A stretch of 64,000 nt of DNA from Trichostrongylus colubriformis (GCA_963978905.1 OZ022258.1:56962591-57026590); one strand, 5' to 3'. Counted from the first letter of the stretch, positions 34,900 to 48,069 are shown. The notes: generated by a model from the letters alone, not told the origin. Translations and numbers: made by a program.

Positions 34900-37800
34900 A
34901 GACGGACCTGTAGTCTCACGGCGAAGACGGCTGTATTTTATTTTGAAAATATCGTTAGAGGTAATGTCAGCTGATTGTGGTATATGAATGTGGAGATGCT
35001 AAATAGGGCATCAATAGTGAAAGAGTTGAATGAAACATTCAAAAAACCGGGAGATCGGATCCCCTCTCAACGAGATTGTGCTTACGTACCTCTGCATCAT
35101 TTAAGGGCGTGATTCAGGCAGTGAGGTAGCGTAGTCCTACCCTCCAGGTTGAATGGCCGTCGGCATCTGCCACACTGAAACGCACAAGGGCGAAGCGGTA
35201 ATGAAAATACCCAAAACGCGCTTTTCAACATAAGTTTCACCACAAATGAGCTTTAACGCGGTACTACACAACTTGAGCAGAACATGTCTTCGTAGTTCAG
35301 ATTCCTGTTATTTCGAAAGCTGTCCCGGAAGCACCGTCACGGGTAAGCAAAATATGAGAACTGGGAAGCCATATCCCCTCCGAACAAACTTTCTATTCCA
35401 GAGAAGATGCTGTCTGGCGAATCTGTTACTGGAAAAGCTCGTCTCAGGGTCTTCATCGTGTTTTGCAACGCTGCCTGACAGCCTCGCATACGTCGACGAG
35501 CTGCTGCCAGGGCGGGTCAAGACGAAAGGAAGGGAGCGAGAGAGTTCCGCATTTCTATTTCTCGAGTTTTTGACGCTTTTATTCCGTTCCTTTTCTATTG
35601 TTAACATCTCCAACTTCATGTTCTACAATTTCGTCTGCCAAAATACTCCGAACGATGTCTTGAAGATGGCAAGGTGATCTACAGCACTTAGACATATAAA
35701 TTCTACAAAATTCAACCCTGACAACATAGTTACAGTAAACTTGCTTAACAGTTCAAACTCAGCCTCAGTCCATGTACGGTAACTGATCCCGGACAGTTCG
35801 TTGTGAATGTCGTCATAAAAAATGCAGTGTCAAGTTCACAAACCGCCTCTTGATCTCACTTTATGCTCAGACTTTCCAACAGTGCTTGCTTTTCAGATTG
35901 GGTTATACCGAATTGCCTAATAGTATGTACCCTTGTCAGTCCATCGCATTCTCTTCACTTTTCTCGGACATTCATTAGCCCGTCACCAATTCAGCTCTCA
36001 ATTAGCTCATACCTCACCTAATTTCGATACTTCTCTTGCCACTTCAAAGGTCAACAGCTACAGCAAAGGCGTTCTACTTTATGAAATTCACTTCCGTGAA
36101 TTCAAGCGTGAAGGTTTATTCGTGTCATTCACATTGATTCAATAGGCGCTGCCAATTACGCTAATGAAGCAAGTAAAAAAAAGGCCAAGGGAAAGGAAGG
36201 GTACGGCTCAAACATGGCATTCACTCCTTCGAAGAACCCGCTGGGGAAAGGAAGGGAAAAAGGCGAACCACGAGGTTTTCACGATTCATCAGGCGCAACT
36301 TCTAGAGAGATGATCTATGGCAAAGCCCGCGTTGGAGAGCGCCTGTCCTTTGTGCCTCGGCGAGGCGGAGTGATCGCAGAAGGCGGGACTTTTGAATCAG
36401 CCGTCTGCATCATTCCCTTCAGTGATGCAGAGAGTGCGAAAACACGTCCTCCTCGATCGTGAGAGGGGGTCTTTTTGGGGTTTTAACTGCTTCATTCTGT
36501 TCCTTCTGTACTGCTGCATTACTTGGCAACCCTTTAATCTTCACCTACAGCCTATCATGATAACCGCCCCTCCCGACTGTACCTTCAAGCGTGACTGTTC
36601 TCAATTACAGAAAGAAACAGTGAACGATAGGATGAACAGTAGGTCAGCTGGATGCCATATCCAAGTGAGATATACCGACCCAAAAGAAACATAGAAGATT
36701 TGGTGGGACACATGAAGACAATAGAGTACCTCATCGCAATCAGTGAGCGTCCTATCATCACTTTAATCTTGTGTTAGGCAGACATATAACCTTCCTAACA
36801 GAACAATAGGCACTGAATCACCCGTTAGACCGAGACGCCATAAACTGTTCCAGCAGCAACGCGAGCCCTGGCGTCGATGTTATTAGGGAGGAAATATGTA
36901 TTTCGACGCTTCCCTAAGATAACCTCCGCCCCCAAGGATATGTGGGACGATTTGCACTTGTGTTGTATTGCAATGAGTTTTGTTTCAGGGCGCATCACTA
37001 GCGAATATCACAGCTGAATCGTCAACAGCTCAACAAAAACGGGAAAACTGAATTCCATTCTCACAAGTTTCCCGCGCCGTTTTCTATTTTTTCTCACTGT
37101 GGACCACTCAGCATCTTCGTGATTTTTTAAAATGGAGATCAGTTATGACCAGGGTACACCGGAAGTCGATGATTCCTCGATAGGGGGTCGTATTTTACCG
37201 CAAAGGAGGGGGAGTCGTTCCTGCAGAGGTCAGCAATAAGCACTAGAATCCAAATTTTCACTAAGCAGATGAGAAGCGAGGGTTATTTCGCAGCCAATCC
37301 GTGTGGGGAAATATGAAATAAATTTTCCGGCAATGGTAGAAGTCAAAGAAGGGGGGTCGTATTTCGTTTTCGTAGAGGGGAGGGGTCGCACTGAAGCGGC
37401 TATTTTCCTCGACATGTGGTAGTGTCCTGGTTATAACTCTACAGTAAATTCATTGAAATAGGAAAAGAACCATGACTGGATAATGTAGAGTAAATATCAA
37501 TAGAGAACATGAGTATTGCCAAACCGTATCAAACAGTTCTGACGTGATGAATGGTAAAGGATTAAAGGAATCAGAAAAAAGACAAAATAAAACTATGTGG
37601 TGTGGTCGCAAGAGCAGTGGCTAAAGGAAGCGAATCATTGTGTATAAATAGATGTGCCAGCCGGTCACATGCCAATAGTAAGCAGAGCTAATGAGCTCCT
37701 GTGTAAGACTGATTGAAGGACAACAATAATAAGAGAAGCCCCACAGCAATCTCATAAGAATGAAGCCCCAAGTGAAGTTTCTCTGTCTGGAATTTCTGAG

Positions 37801-40105
37801 CGATAATCGTTGGTCACCGAGTTTCCAAGTAGCCGCATATAGTGCTGTCCACAGACCTGCTCACTTCCAGGGAAAACGTAGGCTTTCAGAAGTATTTTGG
37901 GACATTAAGCCGCCATTCACGGTGGCGTAGTGGCCAAATTCAAGCAAGGGTCGTGTTTTCGGTTTCGGAAAAGGGTCGTATACTTCGGGGGCTCCTGAAC
38001 CGTGGTAGTTTTTGGAAACTCTGGAAAAGGTCCTGAATTTACAACCCAAAGTTGCATTGGGTAACACTACTATAACATTGGGGATCAAATTCCGCATAAA
38101 TACCCGCCCAGGCCAACCAAGCCTTCCTTCTTCCGGGGTCAATTTATTGGTAGCAGCCTCGTTTGCCAGAATAAAAAGCACTGACTTGCACATTGGCTCA
38201 CCCCTTCTAATTCATTGTGCATGGCAAGTCGCCACCTAGTTTTGAAGGACATTTCAGAATGCGCGGCGCATCCTAAACGGTGGGGCGGGGGAGGGGGGGG
38301 GGATGATGTGCGCTGGAAGCTTTACCCTTTTATCCTTTCTATACAGCACTATATAACAACGGGGTTATCGACTGACGCCTTACTAACAAAAGCATTTAAG
38401 AGTACCAAGGCTGCCAGTTAGATGGAAGGGATCGGTCGGTTTGGTACGTGGGTCGAACTTCTCAAAAAAATTTACGCTACCAGCTCTTGATTCTGGCCAT
38501 GATCGTCGACGAGCAAATAGTGCCGGACATAAGGTGGATTGCCGTCGAGCGGTGACCATTAGTTGCCACGATGTCGCGTTGGTGCCTTCTCACACACACC
38601 ATTCTTTACGAATTCAGTGACTGAGCGCCTTGTAATATTAGGAAAGCTATACGTTCATCAAGTGTGGCTACCCCGTAACAACTATCGAAGCGCAATTATA
38701 GCATAGATAGATTGGTTCATAGGATCCTCTTTTTCCCTAGAAACAACCCGTTTCTCCTGCAAGCCCGTGGAAAATATGTGGATGGCAGGATAAACCGACA
38801 AGATGGGTATGAGAGTGACCAAGTGAACGATTTACAAGACATCTCAAAATCCCTGTCATGCCTCTCTATCTACCCAGCTAGAGCGCAGACAGATGATAGC
38901 AAAGAATAACCGAGCATACACAGCGTAGAAGGCAGGAAAGCGAGCCTAAACTATGTTGTGAGCTAGCGAGCTAGTCACATGGAAAAGGCTAGTGAGGAGA
39001 GAAACTAGCAAGAGGAGAAATTAGCGCGATTGAGCCGGAATTTCCAGTCGAATTCTAAATGCCTATTAGCCGTTTATATGATGGAAGATGGTGAACAGAG
39101 GGATGAGGGACAATAAAAACTGAGAAAGTTCTGTGCAGTGATTACTTCCTCTTTTGGGCCGTTCGCTCACTCGCCTCACTAGCAAACGAATGAATGAGCG
39201 AGTAACAACTTATTTACTTCATGACGACTTCGTCGTTTCCGACCAAATCCGAACATCGTCACACCATCGCGCCAAATTGGCCAAATTCCCTTGATGTCGC
39301 GTACGCTGTTGTCCACCATTGAAGCAGTATGATTGTGTGCGTGACCTTTTCGAAGGCCACAAAAACCCATAACAAAACGACCCAACCGACGGAGGAAGCG
39401 TGGCTCATCAAGTCCAGTATTGTTGGGTCACATGGTCTCCCTATTGAGGAAGCGGCAGACAACTTCGGGTAAGATGAGCTCTGGGATGAGAAGGGAAGTC
39501 GAATGACAAAACAGCTGAAAGGTTCAGAGAGCGAGAGTACTTGTACTACGTGCCCTTGAATTTCATTCGGGATTCTAACGGTCTCTTAATGTTACCGGCC
39601 GATCCCCTGGTTAAAAATGCGATAACGGCGCTTTGCAGAACTACCCCATAACCGAAGAAGACCTTTTGAGTTTTTCCGAAGGTTTTGTTCGTTTTTCTGG
39701 AAATCATGGACCGCTTCATGAGTTTCTTCGCGTAGATAGGTCTTGAAATAATCAGAAGATTAAGTAAACTGTTTCATAGGCGAATCTGCCACCACAGCCG
39801 ACCACACCATCACTTTCTCAACGCAGTGCAGGAACATGTGGATTGCTTTTCGACGTAAATTTCTCTCCCTGTAAGTTCTTCGAAGTCAACGTGAGTTTCT
39901 CTCCGTGTATGAATGCCTAATAGGCCTTGAAAAGCCTGAGGAAAATGAGCCGTGAGCTCCTTCCAGAGGTATTTGGAGTTCTTTGTTGCTAAAAGCCAAG
40001 TGTGGTTTGGTGGAAATGATCGCCGCGCGGTTAATAAGACCAGATAAAATTCAAAATTAATATTTTTGTTTTTCACTTCATTAGCAAAACAAAAAAAAAC
40101 CGATA
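34900..40105. other. No recognised gene over about 5 kb
   Basis: Open frames occur (plus 35246-35677; minus 35308-35619; plus 36214-36462) but no family motif or consistent exon chain was found. A G-rich tract lies at 38280-38302. Around 36190-36470 the DNA is GC-richer and may be an unnamed repeat. Confidence 0.3.
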
Positions 40106-40108
40106 ATA

Positions 40109-41009
40109 TTAGGTTGTAAGGAAAGTTTTGGCCGGTTTTTGAAATTTCAACTTCGAGAGATCATAACTCGGCTCAGAGTGCATCTTTTCTCACAGAGTGA
40201 GCACCATTATATTCGCCACACTCTTGGCAACACTATGCATACCTACACATCTCAATTTGATAAAGGGCTGATAATTTATATTGCGCGAAATGAAAAAAAG
40301 TCGACTTCAAATCGCCACTCTTTCTGAACACACTGCTACTGAAGGAGCTGGCCAGATGTTTTGGGAAGTGGGGCATAGTTAGCGCTAGATCTGATGAACA
40401 TGATAGACGAGTAAGGGCCTCACCCTGCAACTGCTTCAATTAGTGGAAGAGGATTTGTGAAAAATGCGCTTGCGCATGACTGCCGTGAGGGGTCCCGCGG
40501 CACCCATTTTTTTTTGGATTTTTCCAAATCAAGGCCACTTGAGGTGGTCAGCTAAGGTTGCTTGTTGAGGGCCAATACTTGTGGATATCCCCTGCAAATA
40601 TGGACGCTCATCGCCTTCTGCCGTTTTAGTTAAAGCGATTTGATCAATTGAAAATTCGAGCAGCTCGTCCTCATTTCTGCACTTCTGAAACCGGAGACAA
40701 TGTGTTCCATCCAGTGACTCACCCCCTCCTCTTGAAGTATTCACATTTGTGGTCACCTTCGCTGGGACTCGGCTAAACAAGAACTCTTGAAGTGAAGTCA
40801 TCTTAAAAGTGCCATTTTCGCAGCACTTTAAAACTTCCCTAATAAATTGAAAACCTTATGGCATTCCAAATAAAACATATATTCTGAAAGAGCAACTTTT
40901 TCTCTATCTAACGAGCACAATATGTCAGCTGATTCATGTTGACGCGCTCTGATATTTAAATTTATCTTGTGATAACGAAAAAGCGGCCAGAACTTTCCTT
41001 ACAACCTAA
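40109..41009. mobile_element. 901-bp TA-flanked non-autonomous element
   Basis: Left end TTAGGTTGTAAGGAAAGTTT and the reverse complement of the right end TTAGGTTGTAAGGAAAGTTC continue as inverted repeats for about 32 bp with two mismatches. TA dinucleotides flank both ends (40107-40108, 41010-41011), the target duplication of the Tc1/mariner superfamily. The interior has open frames (for example minus 40801-40529) but none with transposase motifs, so it needs a transposase supplied from elsewhere. The end sequence differs from the 47.4/56-kb mariner foldbacks after TTAGGT. Confidence 0.85.
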
Positions 41010-41014
41010 TATTA

Positions 41015-41885
41015 TAAGTTCGCAGAAAAAAATTGTCTTTACCATTGGGTTATCACTTGTAAGATCAAAGAAGACAATCCAATACATCAGCTCTCTTAAA
41101 ATGCTTTTTTCATTCGCAGCAACCCATTTGTTCGTTTGGCACCTTGGAATATTTCCAAGAACAGGATGTACACATGACTTGATCCCCAATGGATGAAAAT
41201 GCTCTCAGATGACGGTATAGAGGTGACTAGATGTATTCGAAAATGGTAAAGTGAAAATAACCCTCGTGGTCACTTGAGGGCCCAGCCCTTACCCTTCCAA
41301 GGAATGACTTAGCAGGCTCGCAAATAGCACAGGCCAAGTTGGTTGTCACTGGCATTATACAGCTTCAGGTGTCTCGTTTTTCGAAACGCCATTTATGGCA
41401 AATTTGTCAAAATTGCTCCTCCAATGAATTTGTCTAGCGAAGAAACCTCGTTAGTGATCTTTGTCGTGGACATTGTGTCGCTACGAAAAACGAAGCTGAC
41501 ATAGCTCGAATTGCCCTCAGGCAAAAACATGTTTTCTCAAAGTGATCAGAAGGCTTTTAGCTTCGGGTGGCAAAGTGAAACGTCACTAAATGTGCGGAGA
41601 CTTTTGCTGTTTTTGCGAGTAATTTGAATTTTGCGCAAATAGTACTAGAATTCTCTTCACTAATTAATAGGCGGAAGTGGCGCTGAGGCTAGTGCAGGGT
41701 CATAAGATGAATTCAGTGGGAGGTGGAGCCATATTTTGGCTTGGTCAGAGATATCTTTCTTAGGAAATTTTCCAAATCATTCTTATAGAACACCTATTTC
41801 TTTGGGCTGATGAGGTGTTTGATAGAAAGGTTGCCAATTCTACTAGGTAATCACATCACTCGTTGTTTGATTAGTTAGTGCCTTT
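41015..41885. other. No recognised gene
   Basis: No exon, repeat boundary or RNA gene recognised. Confidence 0.35.
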
Positions 41886-41892
41886 CGAGGTT

Positions 41893-41955
41893 GATCGGTG
41901 GAACATTTATTGAAACGGCCTAACGTTTCGACTGAATCGTCGTCTTCGGAGACCT
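41893..41955 (-). ncRNA. Hammerhead-type motif, solo Penelope-like end (copy d)
   Basis: The minus strand reads CCGAAGACGACGATTCAGTC, then GAAACGTTAGGCCGT. It has the GAC/GUC helix, the GAAA box and the ACG...CGU helix with a 6-nt loop seen in the other copies. No GIY-YIG sequence lies next to it, so this is a solo or heavily truncated element end. Confidence 0.45.
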
Positions 41956-41959
41956 GAAC

Positions 41960-44900
41960 GTGCTGCAAGGTTATCATTTATGTGAAATCATTTATGTGGA
42001 ATCACAGTGAAATCACATCATAATTATCGCAAGCGGCGTTTTCCAGAGAGACCTCTTTAGAATTCCAATAGCACCCTCTGAAAAATATGGGGGAAGGGCT
42101 GTAGGGAAGGGGCCGCATAGGGAGCACATTCCTTAGAAAATTTACTCATCGCATTATTATCAGCATCAAGTAAACCTATGTACGACTTGGAGGAGGTTTG
42201 ATGGATGGTGAGTGTCTACACAAAGTAGGCTAAGCTCAAGCACTCGATGTGAGGTGATTCAAAGCATATAGGGATCGAGAAATTCGGATTTTGAAAATAC
42301 TGTCACTTGATTGTTAAAGCTTGTTTTTAAATCTTTTTGTTCATGAATACTATTCCCTCATGGATTCGTGACACCTGACCTTCACTCTAATCATACGTAA
42401 TCAAAGAAATAATTTACATATTGTTAGCCACATATCCGTATCACGTGAGCAAGGTACTTGTAATAAGGGATCATCCTAAAGGCATGATTTCATCATGGGT
42501 GGCTGAAAATAAATTTTGCACTTTTAAGACCGCATGGGACCTATAAATCCTCAACTACAAACGCAAAGAAAATGTGTCGTTACGGGAAGTACCGGAAAGG
42601 ATTATCTGTTGATATCCGTTAGAATCAAGGACAAAAAGATAGAGCGGATGTGGTGTAGAGACAGTTGGCGCGCATTCCCGTTCCATGGCATGAGGATCGG
42701 ATACCCATCAAAAGCAGCCCAGACCAACTAGGCGTTCCACCCATCCGTGATAACTACCAGATTCGCCGGTAAGATAAAAGCATCAACATGCACATCAGCT
42801 GACTTCCGCAATGCATAGGCCAAATTACACCTGCCATCATGATTGTGTACGAAACTATGTAGATCGCGTGGCGCATCCCAATAAGGGACTGATTAATGCC
42901 GAAACTCTCTCGGTATTCTTCACTCACTAATGAGGAAAACGATCAAGAGGAGTAATTAATTTCTCGATTAATCAGAGAATCTTTTTATCTATCAACCCAA
43001 AAATGATTAAACCCAAAAAGTAGAGAGAGTTGGTACGAACACAGGCAATCCATCCGGCATAGATTCTTAAGCAGAATGTGGGCAGAAGAAACAAAAACCA
43101 GAGAAATACAACAGTACTTCAATAAGTTTGTGAATGAGTTTCGGTGGTTTGAATAGGCTTCAAGAGTAGCTCATGAGAAACAAACGCTTTCAAAAGAGAT
43201 TCAGGACTCTAAATAAAAGCAACGAGCACTCTTGTGCCGCGCTAATTATAAGGTCTCTAGAACTATCGTCATGAATCCTATTTTAGGTTTACAGCTACGG
43301 AGTTTGGCACGTGGCCCTTTACGAATCATGACATCATCCGAGCATCGTACAAACGGTGACTGGAGCCACGTGGACGTTCCCCATTTGTTACCGCCAAGAT
43401 CCCTCTAAGCCATGGGTCGATGATGTTTGGCAGTTTATTTTTGGACCGTGGTAGTTAGCCCAGAATAGACTGACTTTTTCGGCTGGATTGCTTAATTATG
43501 CATTCATGCTGAGGCAACATTGCAATTGTTATTCAACATTTTTTCTGGAGAGTTTTTCGTAGCACGAGGAAAAGTGCAATAGACAACGCTACGCTAACAC
43601 TAATTGCGATGGCCAACGTCTGGGAAGATGGTATCACCAAGTTCTGGGCCCTAGCATAGAAACCCATCACGGGTAGACAAGCGAGAAAAAAGGATACAAA
43701 CGCTTCGGGATGGGTTCACATAGTAGTGGTGTTCTTTGATACTTCTCAGTGGTGTAAGTATGTGACCGCCGAGTCTCCTGCTCTTAGGCCACCACGCGGC
43801 ATCTTAACTCTGCAAACCACGTGCCTATTGAGCTGGAGCTTAGCATGGAAACACCGAAAGCAACGGCTTATTTGCACAGGCTCAGGGGAGGGGGGGGGGG
43901 AGGATGTGCACAGCGGGCCCTGAGGGTGGATAAGGGTGGAAGACACACTAGCAATGATCAACCTGCAGTGATGACCGCGGTACTATGTCAGTGAAGATTT
44001 GAGGATACTAAAATTAGCTGCACCAAAATCAGCACCGTATCACCTAAATGTACGAACCGCTTTGCTCGCTGAAACTTAAAATTTGAGCCGAGGATGGCAA
44101 GGGGAAGAGGTTATTCTTCTTGGATTTTCGTTCGCAGAACGGTAAAATCCAGAAAATGAATCTCCCTTTTCTGGATTTTCCAATTTTGCGACCACCGTAA
44201 GAGATGGACATTCAACTATTTGATTATTTACCTTCACATAAAATGGTGTTTCATACTGGTGAAGTACAGAAAGTACAAAAATATAGAAAACAAACATACT
44301 CCGAACTTCAATAATAAGTTGGTAAATGGCTTTTATGGTTTGAATAAACTTCCGTAGTAGCACTTAAGAGAAGAACGCCTTCGAAAACGAATTAGGAGGC
44401 ATGGCGCATCCCAGGAAATGACTTATTGACTTCGTATAATTTACTCTCCATCTATGCGCCAACTAAATAGCTTTATTAAAAATATGCAAGTTCTGTAAAC
44501 TGGTCTTAGAATCAAAAACAAATTTGATTCAAGCGATTCGAATTTGGATAAGTACGTTATGGAAGCAACTCGCGTATTCGTCAACTTTAAAGACACCGAA
44601 ATGGGGTAATTTTGGCTTACGGTAGAACAAACGTAGTGTGGACGAGTTTAAGTGGCCGCCATTGCACAAACTCGCCAATTTGACGACTCGACATGGTACC
44701 AAAAGGAGATGTTCTTATTATACATTTGTTTTTTCCTTTTACTTTTTACTTTGTTCTTTCTTATATTGTTTCTAGATGTACTTACATGAATGCTAATGTA
44801 CTTGGGAATGACCACTCCACTACGTTGGAAGTCAGGCGCAACAACTAACGTCGGCCCGCGGCCCGTCTTCTACAGTGGACAACTCGGAGTCTGTGTGTTG

Positions 44901-45185
44901 GATGCGAATGGGATGCGAATACACACCACAGCGACGCGCTTTTGAGTCCGGATTTTTCAGCCTGTTATCGCTACTACCCTCGAGTGTTCAATACAAAATG
45001 CTCATTCCTTTGTATCTTCCTCTTGTTTCGGGCCCCTTCCGGTTCCTTTAAGTCTCTGAATCAATAAAGTAAGAGATCCTCTCAGCATATAGGCGCCTAC
45101 GCAAGGTAATCATCCGAAATACAGCTACGCTATTTAATCAGAACGGTTAGAACTCTTTCTCTTGTTCTCTGGTATATTCACATAC
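41960..45185. other. No recognised gene over about 3.2 kb
   Basis: Only short ORFs without motifs. A run of G residues in an AGGGGAGGGGGGGGGGAGG context lies at about 43885-43902. Confidence 0.3.
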
Positions 45186-45315
45186 CACTTTGACATATCA
45201 CATTTATCCTTCGGCTGATCTCTTGAGAAGCTTTGAGAGGCTGCAACATGTTGACATATGTCTTTAGGCTGATCTCTTTAGAATGCCTTTACAGGCTGTT
45301 GTATTGACATTCTTG
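45185..45315 (+). repeat. Imperfect tandem duplication of about 65 bp
   Basis: Two units beginning TGACATATCACATTTATCC and TGACATATGTCTTTAGG share GGCTGATCTCTT-GA and AGGCTG--- segments; a third TGACATT starts after them. Confidence 0.5.
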
Positions 45316-46149
45316 GTGAAGAATCTGCCACCATATATGAGGAGAGCCCACAGATCGGATTTGGTTTCAGTCCTCAACGTGTGCAATACTGCGCTACGAC
45401 TCAATATTTCCTTCCCTTCGTCTATTCAATAACTCGTCCAATAGCGTCACGAATATACGCAGATGACCTGGTCTCAATGATGTTGAAGGCTGTCTTTATA
45501 CAAATGCAGAACATATCTTCAGTAAACCCTACCCGCATGGCCAAGACTGGCCAAGATGGCGAGTATGAAAGAAGTATCACACGAAATATCACGAAAGTTA
45601 ACTCACTGCGCTGGTTACCGAGAGATACATGGTAGTTTGCCACAGCCGTCAAGATGCGCTTAGTCACTGAATCAGTAGTATGTATCTCTAAGATGGCCTG
45701 TGAAGATTTAGAGATTTGACGTCGCAAAGCTAAATCCTCTAGCCAGCCCATCCCTTCCTTCCTTTCTTGAATAGAAAAGGCGATTAGTGGCGATTTTGGT
45801 CATAGGGCATGGAGTAGCTGGAGGGCAATGTTGAATCACAAAAAACACCAAGTTCAGCTAAGATTGATGACGTAGGAGGCGTGTTCTTCCAGCACTACTC
45901 GACGTTCTTACTATTACGTCGTTTCATAAATTCAATTCCATTTATAATATTTTTCGAATTTCCCCAAACCTGCTTCTAGAAAATTCGAGTATGGCTCCGG
46001 ATCAGTGTAGCAGACTTCAAAGCTCCAGCCCTACGGGGATGACTAGCGCTGACTTCGCGTCGTCTCCCTTTACAAGCACCAATTTGGCACTAGCTCGAGG
46101 GACACAGCTGTCAGGTTCAGCTATGCATTCATCCCGGGTATGAGTACCG

Positions 46150-46240
46150 ATCATAGTGATCGCCGCTGGTTCGTTCATTCTGAAAACGGAGATACGAGCC
46201 TCGACGAAAGTCCTGGACGTACGCGACCGATTTCAAAGAA
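46150..46240 (+). pseudogene. Possible mariner transposase N-terminal fragment
   Basis: The plus strand encodes RRWFVHSENGDTSLDESPGR. This resembles the mariner helix-turn-helix linker, whose usual form is a WF-x-RF-x-x-GD-x-SL-x-D-x-PR-x-GRP pattern. The match is short, the flanking frame is not clearly mariner and no catalytic domain follows. Chance similarity is possible. Confidence 0.35.
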
Positions 46241-46249
46241 GACACGAAC

Positions 46250-47120
46250 TGAGCTCCGGTTCCATCACTCGCAAATTAATCGAGCAATCGGCTACTTCCA
46301 CTGCACCGCCATCGTTCTTCACCTGCATTTCATGCGCTTTCGGAAAGATCTTCGGCGATGGTCATCCCACTATAACTTTGGGAGAAAATTTATGAAAAAA
46401 GTAAAATATAACAGGACAATCGGCTCTGACAGTGCGTGAAAAGGATTGAGCTTAACCATGGCAACTTTCAAATGGAGCCATGCATTGTGCTGCATCACGA
46501 CAAGAAAATGGAGTACCATCCTTTACCCCTGCCCATTATGCTAGATGATGTCCCATAAACCTCACGACACGAGTTCGTCCTCTCATTGTGCATGCTACTT
46601 CCTTAAAATGGTATATTCGAGACTAAAAGCTCGTTGAAAAAGGAGAACTCGGGTGTGCTTCAGGACACTCAATTAATGTCACCGCAGATTTGGGTCATCG
46701 CGTGCGGCAAGCACCGTGTTGGTATTATTGTGCACTAGCCGCGTGCAAGGCGGAAAGCGTGGTTGACGTGAGTTCCAGTGACCGTGCCCAGTTTGAATGT
46801 CTTGACACATATCGGAAAATCTCATACGCAGTCGACGGTTTTTCGCTCCGCACACACGCGACTTTCGCTTAATTGATAACGTAACTTTTATGAACCTATA
46901 TGATAAGCGACTGACCACGGACATCAAAAGCGACTATGTTTCCGTTACTTGTCATAAAAAATGGAGAAGGTCATAAAAGTAATCAAAATTAAGAAAACAA
47001 ACAGAAAAATAGAGTGAGGCCTGAAGGGACACTTCGAAATAATCAAATGGGTCGACATACCTTCTTGGAATGGTAGATCCCTGACTAACTAGTCAAGCTG
47101 CACCTTTTCCGCGTCGTCAC
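46250..47120. other. No recognised gene
   Basis: Nothing identifiable beyond short ORFs. Confidence 0.3.
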
Positions 47121-47126
47121 GGTGCG

Positions 47127-47247
47127 CTATCACGGCGCTACACCTGCTAGAACCCACTCCGACGCCACCCACTTGAGCTCCCTCATTGGTCAAATTAGCA
47201 AAAAGGTGACGTCAGAGTGGATTCGAGCAGGTGTAACGCCGTGATAG
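47127..47247. repeat. Short inverted-repeat element
   Basis: CTATCACGGCGCTACACCTGCT at the left pairs with AGCAGGTGTAACGCCGTGATAG at the right, with further weaker pairing inward (CCACTCCGACG / CGTCAGAGTGG). About 75 bp separate the arms. It is probably a small MITE; no target duplication was established. Confidence 0.65.
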
Positions 47248-47386
47248 CTGTGATAGAAAGAATGTTTCGGTAGAGAGAGTAGCGGCAGAAAAATAGTAAG
47301 TTAAGCGAAGAGCCTAAAGGGACACACACGATAATAAGTGTGAGGTGAATAGTTTTGTGTCCCCTTATATCAATTGATTCCTTATA

Positions 47387-48064
47387 TTAGGTAGTCTAAA
47401 AAGTCTTTTCGTATTTTTAAATACCGCTTTTTTCCTCAAAACTGCTTTCCAGAAAATTTCTTCTGTACATATATATGTAGTACAACTCCACACGCATCTA
47501 TAGGTGTTCTTGTCTTCCATCTCCCGGATAACCCTTTTCGGCAAAATAAAAATATCAAAAGTCACTTCAATTTCAATTCCAATTTTTTTTCTTTGAATGG
47601 CGTTAGACAGGGAAAGGAAAAGGTGATAATCCGATGGAGCAAGATCAAGGCTATAAGGCAGCGGTTTTTATCCAAGCTCGAAAATTTTTTAAAAGAAAAA
47701 ATTCAAAAAAATCATTACCACTAGTGAAAAAATGACTCGCCTAAAAATTCTCGAGCCTGGATAAAAATTGCTGCCCCATCCACCTTATAGCCCTCATCTT
47801 GTTCCATCGGATTATCACCTTTTCCTTTCCCTGTCTGACGCCATTCAAAGAAAAATTTTTTTATAATTTTTGTATTGAAAATGAGGTTGACCGTTGATAT
47901 GTTTATTTTGCCGAAAAGGGTTATCCGGGAGATGGAAGACAATAATACCTATAGATGCGTGTGGACTTGTACTACATGTGTATGTACAGAAGAAATTGCT
48001 GGAAAGCAGTTTGGAGGGAGAAAGCGCTATTTGAAAATACGAAAAAACTTTTTAGACTACCCAA
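47387..48064. mobile_element. Mariner foldback element built of two transposase 3' ends, copy 1
   Basis: TA flanks both ends (47385-47386, 48065-48066). The outer ends are TTAGGTAGTCTAAAAAGTCT and the complement of AAGTTTTTTAGACTACCCAA-type sequence, and the arms (about 300 bp each) are near-perfect inverted repeats. Each arm carries the end of a mariner transposase: left arm (minus strand) PYSLDLAPSDYHLFLSLSNA, right arm (plus strand) PYSPHLVPSDYHLF. The SDYHLF Asp is the third catalytic residue of the D,D34D triad. The element thus contains two inverted 3' ends and no 5' half. It cannot encode a transposase and would fold into a long hairpin if transcribed. Confidence 0.85.
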
Positions 48065-48069
48065 TATAT

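Noticed and set aside
35246..35677. The 143-codon plus-strand frame as a gene
   Set aside because: The opposite strand is open over much of the same interval, there is no family motif, and no splice sites or conserved start context were seen.
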